Below are positions 11,225 through 24,300 of a stretch of 64,000 bases of DNA, one piece after another; within the stretch, counting starts at the first letter, position 1, and each line of letters starts with the position of its first letter. The DNA comes from Phallusia fumigata. Lineage: Eukaryota; Chordata; Ascidiacea; Phlebobranchia; Ascidiidae. Position numbers and translations under genes: made by a program. Location: assembly GCA_008931825.1 (NCBI GenBank), contig QXVZ01029387.1:248001-312000 (forward strand), read 5' to 3'. The notes below the pieces were generated by a model. The model made no database searches, was not told the DNA's origin, and saw only the letters and a list, made by a program, of their open reading frames with translations.

Positions 11225-13723
11225 ATGTTACTAAGTTTATCGTGGGTCATAGGACTATTGGCTGTAAGCAGCGGTAAGTTAAATATGCACTAGAAAATTT
11301 GCATAATGTTAAAAGTCAAAAATGACCTTTCTCGAAAACGGGCATGTTGTATGACGGCATTTAGCTCTAAGCAACATTTAGCTTTTGACATGTTGCAAAT
11401 TATAAGACGTAATTATATTCCCGAAAAAATTTCTTTTAGTTGCACTGCCCCTAAGCGAGAGACAGGAGTTGAGAAACAAATTGCTGGAAATTCTTTCCGA
11501 AAGAGTTGACGGTGAATGAATGTGTTTTAAATTTTTAACATTTGCACAAATTCTATCCATATATTACAGCCACAAATTTCCCTCAGGTTCGCGAAAATGC
11601 CCAGTGGTCGATCCTTTTGATTTGAATGTTGTAAGTCCGAACGCACCAGGACCGCTGGAAGTCAATCAATGCCAAGGTTGGAACCTTTGCATATCAATAT
11701 ATGTTGTAAAGGCAGTGTTTTTGCCATTTTAACAAAAAATGTGTCAAAAACATCAGCTGTAAAACAACAAATCAAACGAAATTAATTAGACTGTCTTGCG
11801 TAACTTGTGTTCATGTAAAATACTTGAAATTGTCAAGTATGTTTAAAGAAGTAATAACGCCCGCGTTGTCAAAAAGCTGATCGTGGGTGACAGGAATTAT
11901 TGTAACTTTTATGTTCAGTCAATGAGATTAAGCAAGGTGACAAAAGTTGCAAAGACATCGATACGTCAAACTGCAAGACAGAGTGCAAACTTGGCTACGA
12001 GACTAACTACGAGGGCTGTGTCATCAGTTGTCGCTGCAAAACCTCCGGGCTTTTCGACGGAGACATTATGATGAACGGTATGTTTAATTTTTTTCCTAGT
12101 TTAAGATTTACAATTGACATATGGACCCGTTTTTGTGCGTGGAAGGGATATTTTGGTATAAATATTTTGTTGTAGCGGAACATGTGAAGATGTTCCTGGA
12201 GGATGACGCGTCTAACAGAGGAGCGTCTAGAATCTTCCGACGCTGGGACAACCTTCGCCAACCGGATGGGACTTGCCAAGTTCCGTACGAGTTTCACTCT
12301 TCAATCTGTAAGTTTACACCGTTTTTGATTGCCACACGATCAACACAAAGTTGGCATAACGATATGACAGGAGCTTGAAAACGCAGTATATGTGTATTGC
12401 GGGAAATTCTTTGAAATTAAAAAATAAATTGCTTGTACAAACTGGTCCAGATTTTAAAATCGGAATATTTTATCGGTTTGTAATTGATCTTCTTTTGGCA
12501 CTGTAGCAGAAAATCCCCGTGCAGAGAAGGCCATCCTGGACGCTATGGCTCAATATGCTGTGGAGACCTGCATCAGATTTGTGCCAAGGACTTACGAGAG
12601 CGATTACCTGCACATTTATCGTGGTAGGGGATGCTGGTCTTATATCGGAAGGAACAGAGGAAAACAAATGGTAAGCAAAAGAGTTTCTTTTATGTCGGCA
12701 TTTATATATTGTAGTCAGCTGAATAACAGCAGTTGGCAGACTAATAATTTGAAAAATCTCGTGTTTCACAGCGACCAGACTGATAAAAAAGTCAAAAGGC
12801 GATGCGAGTTGTAGGGCTTGTATTAAATCTACTTGACAATGCTAGGTTTATGATAGAATCTTCTTCCGGGATAGTCTTGGAACTTGAAAGCATTACCTGT
12901 CACAAATTGTGCCCTTGCTTCCGCAGGTTTCAATTGGCCGGGGATGTGAATGGAAAGGAATCGTGATGCACGAGTTCATGCACGCCATGGGATTCTTCCA
13001 CGAGCAGTCTAGACCCGACCGGGACCGATACGTGAGAATCAACTTCGAAAACATTCGTCCAAGTGCGTACTTTAAGTGCTTGAGGTCATTGCCGGGATGT
13101 TATAAGCAATAGCGTATGCGTATTTTTTTAAGGCACGAAAGGAAATTTCCAGAAGATGCCCGAGCGTTACGTTGATTCGATGGGATCGCCTTACGACATC
13201 GGCTCTGTAATGCATTACGGAGGCTACTCGTTCTCGATAAACAGAAAGCCAACGATTGTTAACTTGTAAGTATCAGTAAACCAACAACATTTCGGAGAAA
13301 GGCTTGTATCGAACCTGTCCGTTATTTTGCATCAAAACAAAATTTTATTTAAAAACGATTATAGGTTATTTAAAAACGCTTTTTTTACTTCCAGGAAGTG
13401 TGATCTTTCTCAAGAGATCTAATAAATATCTTAACCGTTACAGAGCCACCGGCAAGCCTGTAGTACGACAAAGAAACGGATTTTCTGAAGAAGACGCGAA
13501 ACAGCTTAACATGATGTACAAATGCAACAACTACAACAACGGCTACGATCTTGGTAAATTGACATTCCGTATGTGGTTCAAAGGCACTGTTTCAGACCAT
13601 TACACTTATTTTCAAGACAATTAAAAAATTAACAGCAGATTCTTTTTCATGTTTTTGTTAAATGTTCGCTGTCGGAAATGAAAACATCTTTTTATAGGTT
13701 TGGACAACGACGAAAGGAAATAG
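11225..13723 (+). CDS. Gene B: secreted astacin metalloprotease with antistasin-like module
   Basis: Ten exons: 11225-11273, 11440-11511, 11587-11676, 11919-12077, 12176-12307, 12507-12670, 12927-13062, 13133-13265, 13444-13553, 13698-13723; phases close to 356 aa. Residues 1-16 are a signal peptide ([16 protein letters not shown]), then propeptide [20 protein letters not shown], an extra exon with two Cys, an antistasin-like exon (C-x5-C-x3-C, GCVISCRC) ending FDGDIMMN, and the astacin domain. It has [26 protein letters not shown] (zinc ligands H237, H241, H247; E238) and Met-turn SVMHY, so it should be an active secreted zinc endopeptidase. The C-terminal exon ends MMYKC and a short acidic/basic tail LDNDERK. 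It shares architecture and intron phases with gene A but has a signal peptide instead of a membrane anchor. Substrate unknown; CUB/EGF modules of BMP1/tolloid are absent. Confidence 0.92.
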
Positions 13724-13854
13724 ACAAACCTGTCAGCAACAACCAAAACCTTTTTTGTATTTGTTTTGTTATTTTCGGCATATTGCAACATATAAATGTC
13801 GCCTACAAAAGTTGAAGAAAATGTTTGAATCGCAATTTCGACAACAATGTACAA

Positions 13855-13860
13855 AATAAA
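13855..13860 (+). terminator. AATAAA poly(A) signal, gene B
   Basis: Canonical AATAAA 132 nt after the gene B stop codon, same strand. Confidence 0.55.
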
Positions 13861-14712
13861 AACATCGGCGACCCAGTCATGCTTTCTTTAATTCCAAAGA
13901 AAAAAGCTTCAGAGTTTATTGACAAGCACTACCAGTCAGTCACATAAAACTAGTACAAAATAAAACTTTCCATTTGTTTACTTGGTAATCTCACTACTTA
14001 TTACAATTGTAGGTTTATATAACAATACAAAAGCTTGAAGTAGTATCGGCATCTTTCCTTTTTTTAGGCTGTAGCAATATGCAAATTTAAAATTTAGTAG
14101 ATATTAATGACTTTTTTAAGTATTTTTTAAGTAATAAAATCATGCATTAAATCTTGTTTGACATGACGTAAATTCCCATTTGGCTTCACGTAATTTTAAC
14201 TGACCTGACGTTCAAAAATATGCTGGTTTTTCTCGTTGTTTGAGAAGAATGTTAGCCCCAGAAATTAAGGTATAATGAACCCCTACTGTTTTTTTAGTTT
14301 ATCAAACGATCAAAAAGTGATTTCCTAAACTACAAACAAGTACGAAAACAAATGCTTGGTGTGGCAGGGGGTATAGTTAAAATGGTCATTCTTAACCTCA
14401 AGATGTACACAAACCGTTGCTTTTATGATGAAAATTTTACATAAAAAGCGAACAACAGTAATTACAACGTAGCCGCAATACGGCTGTAGTGTTCTATGTA
14501 TTGACAGCAAATATATGAGTTATGTTCACTTCTAAAATCCAGTTTCTTTAATCCAGAAATTTGATAAATGCATATTCTTATGCAACATTCCTCCTTCTGA
14601 AAGAAATGTGCTTACCATACATATAACCAATCAAAGGTACATCAGTGCAGAAATCGTCCTGAACCACGGGTGCTTAATACAGACGATTCCAGTTTCGTAT
14701 AAACTATGATAG

Positions 14713-15042
14713 AACTGAAGCTTACAGCACACTCAAATCAGTCTGTGTATTTTTTATTGTATAAATAATGTCAAGGTACCAAATGTAAAAAATCATGAAA
14801 GTATTAAGAGTATAAAATCCGAGCCACTATCACTACACCGTCAACGCATTCGTGTGCACCAACACAAAAGCGTCAGCACGATTTTATACACTTTGTTTGT
14901 GATTTTTTACATTTAATACCTTGACATTATTTATGTATGTTACATAATTAGAACTGATGATGCCATTTGTTTAGCGAAATCGATTTTATTATTCACAATA
15001 AGAAATACACAGACTGATTTGAGTGTGATGTAAGCTTCATCT
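14713..15042. repeat. Foldback/MITE-like element with long inverted arms
   Basis: The left arm from about 14717 (gaagcttacagcacactc, aaatcagtctgtgtat) is repeated inverted at the right end up to about 15038 (atacacagactgattt, gagtgtgatgtaagcttc). Further in, ccttgacattatttatg near 14923 mirrors ataaataatgtcaagg near 14760, and tgattttttacattta mirrors taaatgtaaaaaatca. The arms are about 85 nt and the whole could form a long hairpin. No coding capacity, so a non-autonomous DNA element; superfamily not determined. The remaining intergenic DNA 13861-15442 shows nothing else. Confidence 0.7.
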
Positions 15043-15442
15043 CTATTCTCCATAAAACCTATGTAAGGCAAGCTGTTGCTGTCAATTTGTTTTAGTTTTA
15101 ATGAGGAACTGCAAAAGGTTTGTACTTTACGTAAGTTTAGAAACCCAGTAGAAGATTAAGCCAATATAAGAAAACATAGTCTTTTCACGTTTTTAATGAG
15201 AAACCGACCTTTGTTAAAATTGTTTCGTAGCAGCTGTCGTCATATCCTGTTCTTTTAATAATAAATAAATGTTCTGTGCAAATTGCGTGGGTTTTACGAG
15301 GGGTGATGTAAAGTCCGCAGCATCTGAGGAGGAAACGAATTTTCGCGGAAATTTCATTCAAACCCATGTATTTCATAAATAGCCGGTAGGCACCTTATTT
15401 ATGGTGGGACCATTTCTTGGCGCAGTACGCATTTCAAGCAAA

Positions 15443-18400
15443 ATGAACTTCGTTTTATTGACAGCAGTTTTTGTTGCAGTATCTGTGGCAGGTAAGTATT
15501 AAGCTTTTAAGATTTTTCAAAGCGCTGCAAATATACTTTTTGCACATCTTTGCGAAGTTAAACAACCAACTATATAGTTTCCAGGTACCCTCATTTGGGA
15601 TATTTGTAAAAATAGTAAAATATATTCTTAACTGATTTGTTGCTATTAAAGTACCATGCAAAGCAAACGAGTTTCCTTATTTTTTTGCAGTTGCCCATCC
15701 GTATGACAAAAGTTTAACAGCCCGCTTGTTAGATTTATTGGATTTGGACAAGATAGGTAAGCAGGTTGTCAAATCATACGTTGCTTTTTGTAACTAGCTG
15801 TTACAATGAAAAAAAACTTGGTCACTGACAATAAACTATCGAGCTAGGTTATAAGCTTTAAATCATTTTTTTCCACTCAGCTATTGGTTTGTTGTTATGT
15901 TACAAAAGTATGTTTAGGGAGAGAGTGCGTGTATTCTCGCTCAAAATAACTTTGTTAAAAAATGATGTCAGTCTGTGACTGCTCAGACGGACGGTAACTC
16001 AATAGACGAGGACAGTTGGCGAAATGTTTAATTGTTTGCAGAGGACGATTCGAAAGGAAAATGCAAGATTTCGTGGAAAAAACATCCGAAGACGAAAAAA
16101 ACTATTGTTCCTTATATTATACGAGGTTTGTTTTTTAGGAATCACAGCAAAACTGTGTATTGAATAAATGCTTGTTCTGGGATGGTTATATCCGTATTGA
16201 ACGTTTGGTAATCTTGGTATACAACCTTGGTTTCTAACAATGTATATATTGCGCTATTAAAATATTGACATTGCTGGTGGCCGTAAATACATAGTAATTA
16301 ACAACAAAACAAAATGATTAGGATATTCTGATCAATCCACCTAAACACCACAAGGAAATATAAATGGGGCGAGAACAAGGCAAACGGGGCTTGAACGTAC
16401 TACAACAATGCGAATGTGATAAGAAGCACGCAAAAACAAAAACAAAATCCACTAAAAATGCCGCGCTGCGATGGGAAGCAGTGAAAACTTCTTGTACGTG
16501 TGTCAAAACCCTGTACGACCCTGTGGGCAACAACGTATTGATTCTGATGTTTTAGGAGATGGCCAAACACGTTACGACTTGTGCTACAATCGGCTACGTT
16601 AAACAGAAACGGGGTTTGTAATGGCTGCAGAGCAATAGTGAAGGACATGTCTTCATAGTGACAACGTTAGCACTATGACTGTATTTTTTTCTTTTTTCAA
16701 GTAATTTAAAAAAATTTCAACTTTCGATGGCATCTCGGTATATGCCTAAGTTGCCTTTCCTTCGCAGGTCTTACTGAAGTAAACCAAGCCCTACAACAAT
16801 TAAAACAAATAACACGTCATTTCTGAAATGATGCAATAAATTTTTCAGTCGCACTACTACGCTACCCACGTGAAGTAAACTATAAATAGAATTGCTATCA
16901 AGGGGGGAAAAATTTGCATCCGTAGTGTTGAAATGTACTGGATATAGAATTATGGATAAAAAATATGTTTTGTAAATGTGTCGTTGAAACATCTATCTCG
17001 ACTAAAGTTTGTCACTTGCAGGAATGATACAAGAATCACTGCACCAGCTGCTTCTGCTTGTTTTTGTTTTCCTTTTTTCCGTATTTTAGCGTGAAAGTTT
17101 TGCGTAAATCAGTTTATCCCGCTTTTATCTCCACCAGGGCTTTCAAATACATTCTTATAGTTTTACTTGCATGAATACAAATTCACAGATTACTGTTCAA
17201 TCAAGGACACTTTCGATAATCTAACTAGAGAGATTGAGCAATGTGAATCCGTGATATTCTGCAAACACAAAAACACCTGTACATGTTTTCCGAGACACGA
17301 ACATCACATTCTATTGCGTCACTCGACCGACATCTGTGACAGCTCATGTGACAATTACATATTTACGGTAATTTTGTTTTCCTTTAGGGTAATCTGTGGC
17401 AGGTGATTAACAACAAGCAGCCAAATCGGAAATAACAAGTTAATATTTAAAAAGACAACGATTTTTTAACAGATAAAAGTCCCGCAGGATGGTGCAAAAG
17501 CCTGTTTGTTAAAAGGCCTAATAAAAGCAATTAGAAGGTTTTCGAGAAACAAGGAAGGTAAGTTGTATTCATTGATGCAGAACAACTACGAAAGTGAACT
17601 AAACAGAAACTCTACATACCTTGTGAGTGCTGGGCAGCTGCACTGACTACTCGAACGTTTTTAAAAGCGCAATTATTACACTTTGAAATTTCTGTGCGAA
17701 TGCCCGAAAAATTGTCGAGACAAATTTAATCACAAATTTGCAGATGTAATCCCGTTGTTTTGGTTTGTCTTGGTTTGAGTAGGATTGGTGTGGTTTTCCT
17801 GAATGAAAGTTGTTTATCAAATTTGCAGATGTAATCTTGTTTATCAAGGAAATACTTGTTTTAGCGAGCAACGTAAATGAAAATAATCTCTATCGCATCG
17901 TTCACTATCTGAAATTTAATCGTTATGTTTGTAGACGAGAGATACCGGCTTTGTGAGGAAAACTCTAAACCGTAAGTAGATCTATAGCTATATTGGTTTT
18001 GAGTTTCACGTCCACAGTGAAATATATTAAGTAAAGTTACCAACACGACAGGAAAATATTAATTTCTAAATTAAGATAAACGACTTGTATTGCAAAAGTT
18101 GAAGTTACTTATACCCCTTCCGAAACTAAGTCTTTGTCTATTGTACTGTTGTGCGGTGATTTTTCAACTATGGTCAAATTGCGGTGATTCCTCAAATACG
18201 GATAATTTCCAACCTTTTTGTAACCAATGTTTCGTTGCAGAGACGTTACTGAGTTCGATTTCGATCAACTTCTTGGTCTCGAAAATAAACACACCAACCG
18301 AAAAAATTGGAATCTCGATTGTGGTATGGTAATTTGAACTCTTATTTTATTATATATCTGAAAAGTGAGCAGATGAATATAAGCCAATACTTATTTGCCG

Positions 18401-18778
18401 GACAAAACGTCGAAAAGTAGTCTGCAGACACACATTGCTTTATATATTTCGCTGGGGTATTAAAACTGAATAGTGAGTTCATGTATCTTTTGGTGCAGTT
18501 CTAGTTAATTGCTGCACACAGCGGCTGTCACATGTGTCCGCTATGCTACATTCATGACAATTGCTGAAATGTAACGCAAAAAGAAAAAAAATCGTTTTGT
18601 AAGTTAGTTAATGCACGCAATATGTAACCTGCACCTTCTTTTCTTTGTTGGTATTTCATGACAAATGTTTTTTCTCCTAAGACATGTTATGTTCATTGCA
18701 GGAAGCATATGGGGGTTACATAGTTCCATCGACGACGACAAACCAGTAGATGCCTATCGACGACTTTTTCTGGACTAG
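15443..18778 (+). CDS. Gene C: secreted cysteine-containing protein, cryptic non-catalytic astacin relative
   Basis: Eight exons: 15443-15491, 15691-15756, 16042-16125, 17189-17367, 17473-17557, 17936-17972, 18241-18323, 18702-18778; all phases close to 219 aa. Signal peptide MNFVLLTAVFVAVSVA, then a helical segment (SLTARLLDLLDLDKI) like the astacin propeptides of genes A and B. About eleven cysteines; none of the HExxH or Met-turn motifs. The phase series (0/1, 1/1, 1/1, 1/0, 0/1, 1/2, 2/1, 1/stop) equals that of the astacin exons of A, B, D and E, and local similarities fit: IVPYIIR against the IPY strand of D, and ACLLKGLIKAIRRF where the zinc-site exon should be. I infer a diverged, catalytically dead astacin paralog of unknown function (inhibitor, lectin-like or structural role possible). 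By sequence similarity alone it would be called hypothetical. Confidence 0.75.
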
Positions 18779-18854
18779 GATGTTTCGCTGCGTAAAGACG
18801 TCATTTCAGCTTACTTTGTTGCATGATTTTTAATCATTGTATATGAGTTTAAAA

Positions 18855-18860
18855 AATAAA
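18855..18860 (+). terminator. AATAAA poly(A) signal, gene C
   Basis: AATAAA 77 nt after the gene C stop codon; supports the stop assignment. Confidence 0.5.
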
Positions 18861-19687
18861 AAAAACATGTTTACTTATTTACGTTTTTTTAAACGACTCG
18901 TTTCTAAAAGTTAGCCGAAGTACCGTTTGCAATTAAAGATTAGGGTAGCTGATAATTTTTTACACCAAACAGTGGTTTATAAGGGGGGAGTCATTCTCCC
19001 TCACAATCGGTGCAGCATTTTATGTATTTTTTGTGTTTCAACATAAAAAAGGTAAATTTAAAAAACAAAATGGTTGCCGTAAATTGACGCAATAGTGCTG
19101 TTGTATATGTACACTATAGCACGTTTTTTACTATTGAGTCATTCTAAGACCTAAACAAAGCGATTGGCAGACATAACTCAAGCAAATGATACGGGTGACA
19201 TCACTTTGCCTTAACAGGGAAAGTTTTACATGACATCACTGAGGTTTGTCTTCTGATTTTGTGTGCCTAATGTACCTTGTACTGTTCCGTTTTTGTCATT
19301 TTATAATCAAAGTTTCATTGGACACAAGAGTTGTCCAAATTCCATCTGCCTGGTGGCCCCTGTGCTATCGACTGCAGCAGATTCAATGTATTTACCAAAG
19401 GGCCGCACCCAATAAGTTGGTTCACGTTCAGGCTTGAACCTTTTGTTTCAAAACTCATTTTTCGAAAAGAGTCGGCAAAATATGACGTTTCAATGCCGCT
19501 CAGCAGTTTTGTGCTAGCGAAAACGCACAAAAGTGCCTTTTTTACTTGCAAATGATTTTGCCGTGTGTGTTACGGATTACAACGCTCCCCATTTGAAATG
19601 ATAAAATATTTCCTGCCACAACGGTTGTTGCACCACAAAGGCATTGTGACGCAATAACTCAGAATATTCTCTCTTCGTGCTGTATGG

Positions 19688-20357
19688 CAGGGCTGCCAAT
19701 GCTTGTGATTTTTCCCAAGATCTTGGGATTTTTGTTCTGAGCTTGGGATCTTGGGAAAAACTTTTGTAAACCCTCAATATCTTGGGATTTTAATTTTTTT
19801 TAACTTTTAACATCGACAAATTCTTGCATAAAACAAAAACCTAGGAATCTGAACAAATAGCAAAAAGGATTATACTTGTCAGTGGATTTTTGCCCAACGT
19901 AACATTGCATTTGTTAATTCTGACCACTTAAAAGCTTTATGTAACTGCAAAGGGCATTTCCCGATAGACAGATTGCAGAAATGTAGCAATGAACAAAACT
20001 AAAATATCTTACGTGATTCATGAAAGCACGTACCACGAAACTCTATCATAAACGGATATCGGCTACGTAGGCAACTGAAATTAAACTAGCATTGACAAGA
20101 GCATGGGCATTTTTGTTAGTCAGATCTTAGCAGTACTTTCCCGGTATTTCGATACTATTAAGAAAGTTGTAGCTGATGTGCTGTTAGACACAGTTTAAGT
20201 AGAAAATTGAACTTGGTATGGTTTATTAACTGCAGTTAAAGATTTGTATGAGAAGAAATGTATTATCTTTAGTGATATCTTGGGGGTTTTTTGTCAAACT
20301 TTGGAATTTTTTAAAAAAAAACCTTGGGATACCGATAAATTCTCACTGGCAGCCCTG
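19688..20357. mobile_element. Non-autonomous hAT-like transposon
   Basis: Terminal inverted repeats cagggctgccaatg (19688) and cactggcagccctg (ending 20357) are near-perfect complements. They are flanked by ctgtatgg (19680-19687) and ctgtatcc (20358-20365), an imperfect 8-bp target duplication as hAT elements make. The inside holds imperfect repeats of cttgggatcttggga and no transposase frame. The rest of 18861-21339 shows no gene; 19330-19550 has open frames but no other sign of being coding. Confidence 0.65.
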
Positions 20358-21289
20358 CTGTATCCTTTGATTTTCCTCTTTCAGAATGTGCAGTTTATCT
20401 GATATTTGTTGCAGTGCATTAAAATGGGTGTTAAGTTAATTACGAGTTGTGGAAAGTTAATGTCGGTAAATTAATCACACGACTACTGTGCTGTGGTTGG
20501 AGCCGCAACGATTGTTTTCTTTATTTGACTTGAGTACGGTACAAACCTTTTCAAAATCACTTTGGTCACAATTGTCAAATTGCTGATTATAGACAAGGTG
20601 CGTATCCGATACGACCGCACTTATTCTGCCAGTTGAAGAACCGAATGGTTGAATAAGCATCAAAAGGGCTGGAATTCTACAGTGTGTTTTGCTCGCTTAA
20701 GTTACCATTAAAGTATCAGATTTCCTGAAAAATGTACTTGAACTAAATTTTCGATTATGTGTTAATGTTGTATGTTAGTGGACTTGCACTTAATACTATT
20801 CCGCGCCCAAACTTACATAACATGAGCTTTCGTACATTAGATGTACATCATTTCTGCTAAAAAATATACTGTTATCGTTTAAAAGTGTGTTTATCATTCA
20901 GGATTAAACAGAGGCGAATAGTTTGATACGTGCATGCCGCCATTTTGAAGTTAAACTTTTTAGTCTGTAATAATTTTTATTAAAACGCGATTCTTGCTTT
21001 TTTTCAAAATCTTCCGTTTGAATATTGTAAGAGGTACCATATAGTTTATTGGCCAAACTGGTAATGACAAAGCAATAAAATTTCGTCATTTCGCTAAATT
21101 GTTTTTGAATTCAATAGTTTCACTCATGACAGTGGCTTTTCGATTTTAAAAATGGGAGCTGTACTGCGTGAACCAAATTATTATCGTTGTTGGATTAAAA
21201 TACAGATTTACATAAGCAGGAAACTTTCTGTAACACATTTTGACAAATTCTCATTTAACCCTGTAAACCAAGGTGTTTTTTTAATGCAA

Positions 21290-21295
21290 TGAAAT
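21290..21295 (-). terminator. ATTAAA poly(A) signal, gene D
   Basis: ATTAAA on the minus strand about 45 nt downstream of the gene D stop; a common variant of the poly(A) signal. Confidence 0.35.
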
Positions 21296-21339
21296 ATACA
21301 CAATGCACAAAACAAATACATCGCATTTTTACAAGTGAT

Positions 21340-24300
21340 CTAGTTGGTTGTCATAATACCAGACATCCAGCTCAAGTAGTGTGCAACCTGAACACAAGAA
21401 AAATTTTAACCGTGGCAACATAAAGAACAAGACCAGAAATTCTTACATTCGTGTAAACTCCTGGTTTATCTTTCTCGCCGCATCCAATTCCCCACGAAAC
21501 CACTCCAACAAGACTGAACTGTCCAGCAGATTTTTCAACCACAAGAGGGCCCCCGCTGTCTCCCTGCAAAAAATGTGTCATGTTAAAACCGGGATTCTCA
21601 AACGAAATTTGTTTAGAATGCCTATTTTGCCTAATGTTTTTTAACATTATAACCCTACAAAATTTTATATTTGCTTAGCTTTTCAACGCTTGCGGGCAAA
21701 AACACCTTTCTACACATTTTAACACCGAGTTCCCCATGGATTTGTGACCGCCGCCCTGAGCTAAGTAAGAAGTGCTTGTGCATTTATAACAAGATCTAGG
21801 TTATTTTTTTCGATCTGAAACTCTATACAGCAGGTTTACGTAACAATCTAGGTTAATCGCGCCTATCCAGATAGGCTTGTGAGCGGAAATTGCAGTGTTC
21901 ATACCGTACAAGCATCTTTCCCTCCGCTTCGATATCCAGCACACAACATTCCATTCTTCACAGGGGGCAGAAGAGATTTACAGAGACCTTGATCCATCAA
22001 CGGAACTTTTACTTGCCGAAGGACTCCATTGTCACCGGTGTCTGCAAATTACAACGGAATCGTTAGGTGACGCTGTAATAAATTAAAGTATATACAGTAT
22101 GATGGAAAATACACAACATATTTCAAGTTTTGAGGGAAAAAATAAAAAAACGCCATTCATAACGGACGCATCCCTTTCCCTAAAGCACTGGTTCTCAAAT
22201 TATGGTACGCGTATACTACTTGTGGTGCGCGAAGGTGTTTTCAGTGGTAGGTAACCTATATTTATCCTATTTATATATAAAGGATTAGAGAAATTGTTTC
22301 TTGTTCAGTATAGTTTTGCGTTTATCACACGAACAATCTCGTAAAAAGTTGTTTAGTCAATGGGACAGTTCTTGCATTAACTTAAAAGCATTCATTTATT
22401 ATAGCGATGATGACGTTGTCTGTTTGTGATTCGAGAGTTTTCTAAAAGCATGTAGTACGCGGACATTGCACGAACGTTTTTCAAAAGCAAATTTACTTTT
22501 AGTGTTTCCCCATCCCGTGACTGTCAGCACAGTTCCAACCGCTGGAAGGTCTTGCAAGTTGTTCGGCAAACAAACCGTTGTAATCTTGTCACTCATTTGC
22601 ACAGGACTCGACAGCTAAATAATTTAGCAAAATCAAGCAGTTAAAATATTCTCCTTTATTCAACGAAATTAACCGAAAAATGACACCTTGTTTCACAATA
22701 ATGAACCACGATATTAATAAATTTAGGTTACTGAAAAAAAATTGTTAAGGTTGAATTTTACTCGAATATGCCCATAATATTGTTTGCCATTGATTGGGGT
22801 CCGCGGTCCCTTAGGGGTCCTTAAAGCGATTTCAAGGCTTAAAGCGAGGCTCTCTCAGACGATGCTGCGAGGCTCTCTCAGACGATGCTGTATCGCGTCG
22901 CGTGACTGCTGATATAATCTGAATGTGCGTTTCATGAGCAGTTATTGTAAGGCACCGTGCAATGCTGCTTTGTGACATCACAGTTACCATTGGCTAAAAG
23001 TGACACGCAAATTATTGCTTCGTATCGAGTGTAGTAAATTCGAATTGATTTTCACTGGTCCTCTAGTCATTAAAAAACGCCGTTACACAAAAATTTTGAG
23101 AAACACTAGGCTAAAAATCTATCGGATTATTTGTTGGGGGCCATATTTTAAAATTCCCACCTTTGCCAGTGCAATGTCGTGCTCTTTTGTTCTCGTATTG
23201 TACAACGCATGCTTGAACACACCGGAAAAGTAAACGCGTTGCTCGCCGGGATCGGCTTGGTACTTGTGGTGTTTTCCGACATACGCAGCGTAGAACATCG
23301 GGTTGTTTGTGCTGTTGACAAAGAATAAAGCAGTGGCGTAACCTTTTAACATAGGAAAACAAATTAAGTGCAGAATACTTGATGGTTTTCAAATCTTGCC
23401 CCCTTTTACTCGCAAAACATGATTCCAAAACGTTACTAATGTGTTTGTTGACAATGGAACAAGGTCAGAATAGTCAGTCTGGACCCTAAATGATTATTTT
23501 CGCGCTGTTATGAAAGTTGTTTTTATTTACGGATAAAGAAGCTTTATTGTTTTGCTGCCCTGGACGTCGTTCTTTTCAATAAAAAAATATTTCCTCCTAA
23601 TTAGTTTTGTTTCATGTAAAATCCAGGTTTTGATATTTTGATTCTTTATGGAAAGTAAAAAAATAGTTTGTTTCAATCAGCCTGGTTTCTTTACAAACAT
23701 TTATGAAATAAATGCTTGCACTGCACTATTACTTCCCGCTACAAAAATCAGATGACTCACTAGGTGAAGCAGTGCGCTGCTGAAAGCACCCACTGACTGG
23801 AGATGAGCGAAGCGCCGCAAAATGCTTTGTCACTTTGCCGATGTCGAATGGAAACTTGCCACGGGTAACTTCCAGGAAGAGCTTCCGACCCTAAAACAGA
23901 TGAATAGATGCATATTGGCACTGCGCTGGCGACGCCAATGATGAAAATTATTTTGTACAAGGAATGGACTAGTTTTTGAAAACTGCATGTTCCCACCTCC
24001 AACTATTTTCGGCATCAAAATACTGTTTGGCTTTATCACTGGAACTCCACACGAAGAAGACGGTGCAACTGTTGTAGATGGAGCTGGAGTTGTCGCTGTA
24101 AATGAAACAGATTATAAGACAATGAAGCAATACAACGGACAAATGGTGTAAACGATCAGAGTAGTTTGTAATGGGAAGCATTATAACATTGTTAACAAAC
24201 CATAGCGTTGTTTTTTTCAAAGTGGGGTTTACGCCCTCTTACCCAATCAGAAATTATCTACCACTTATGCCCGGCCGTTTGTCTTTCACCCACGATAATC

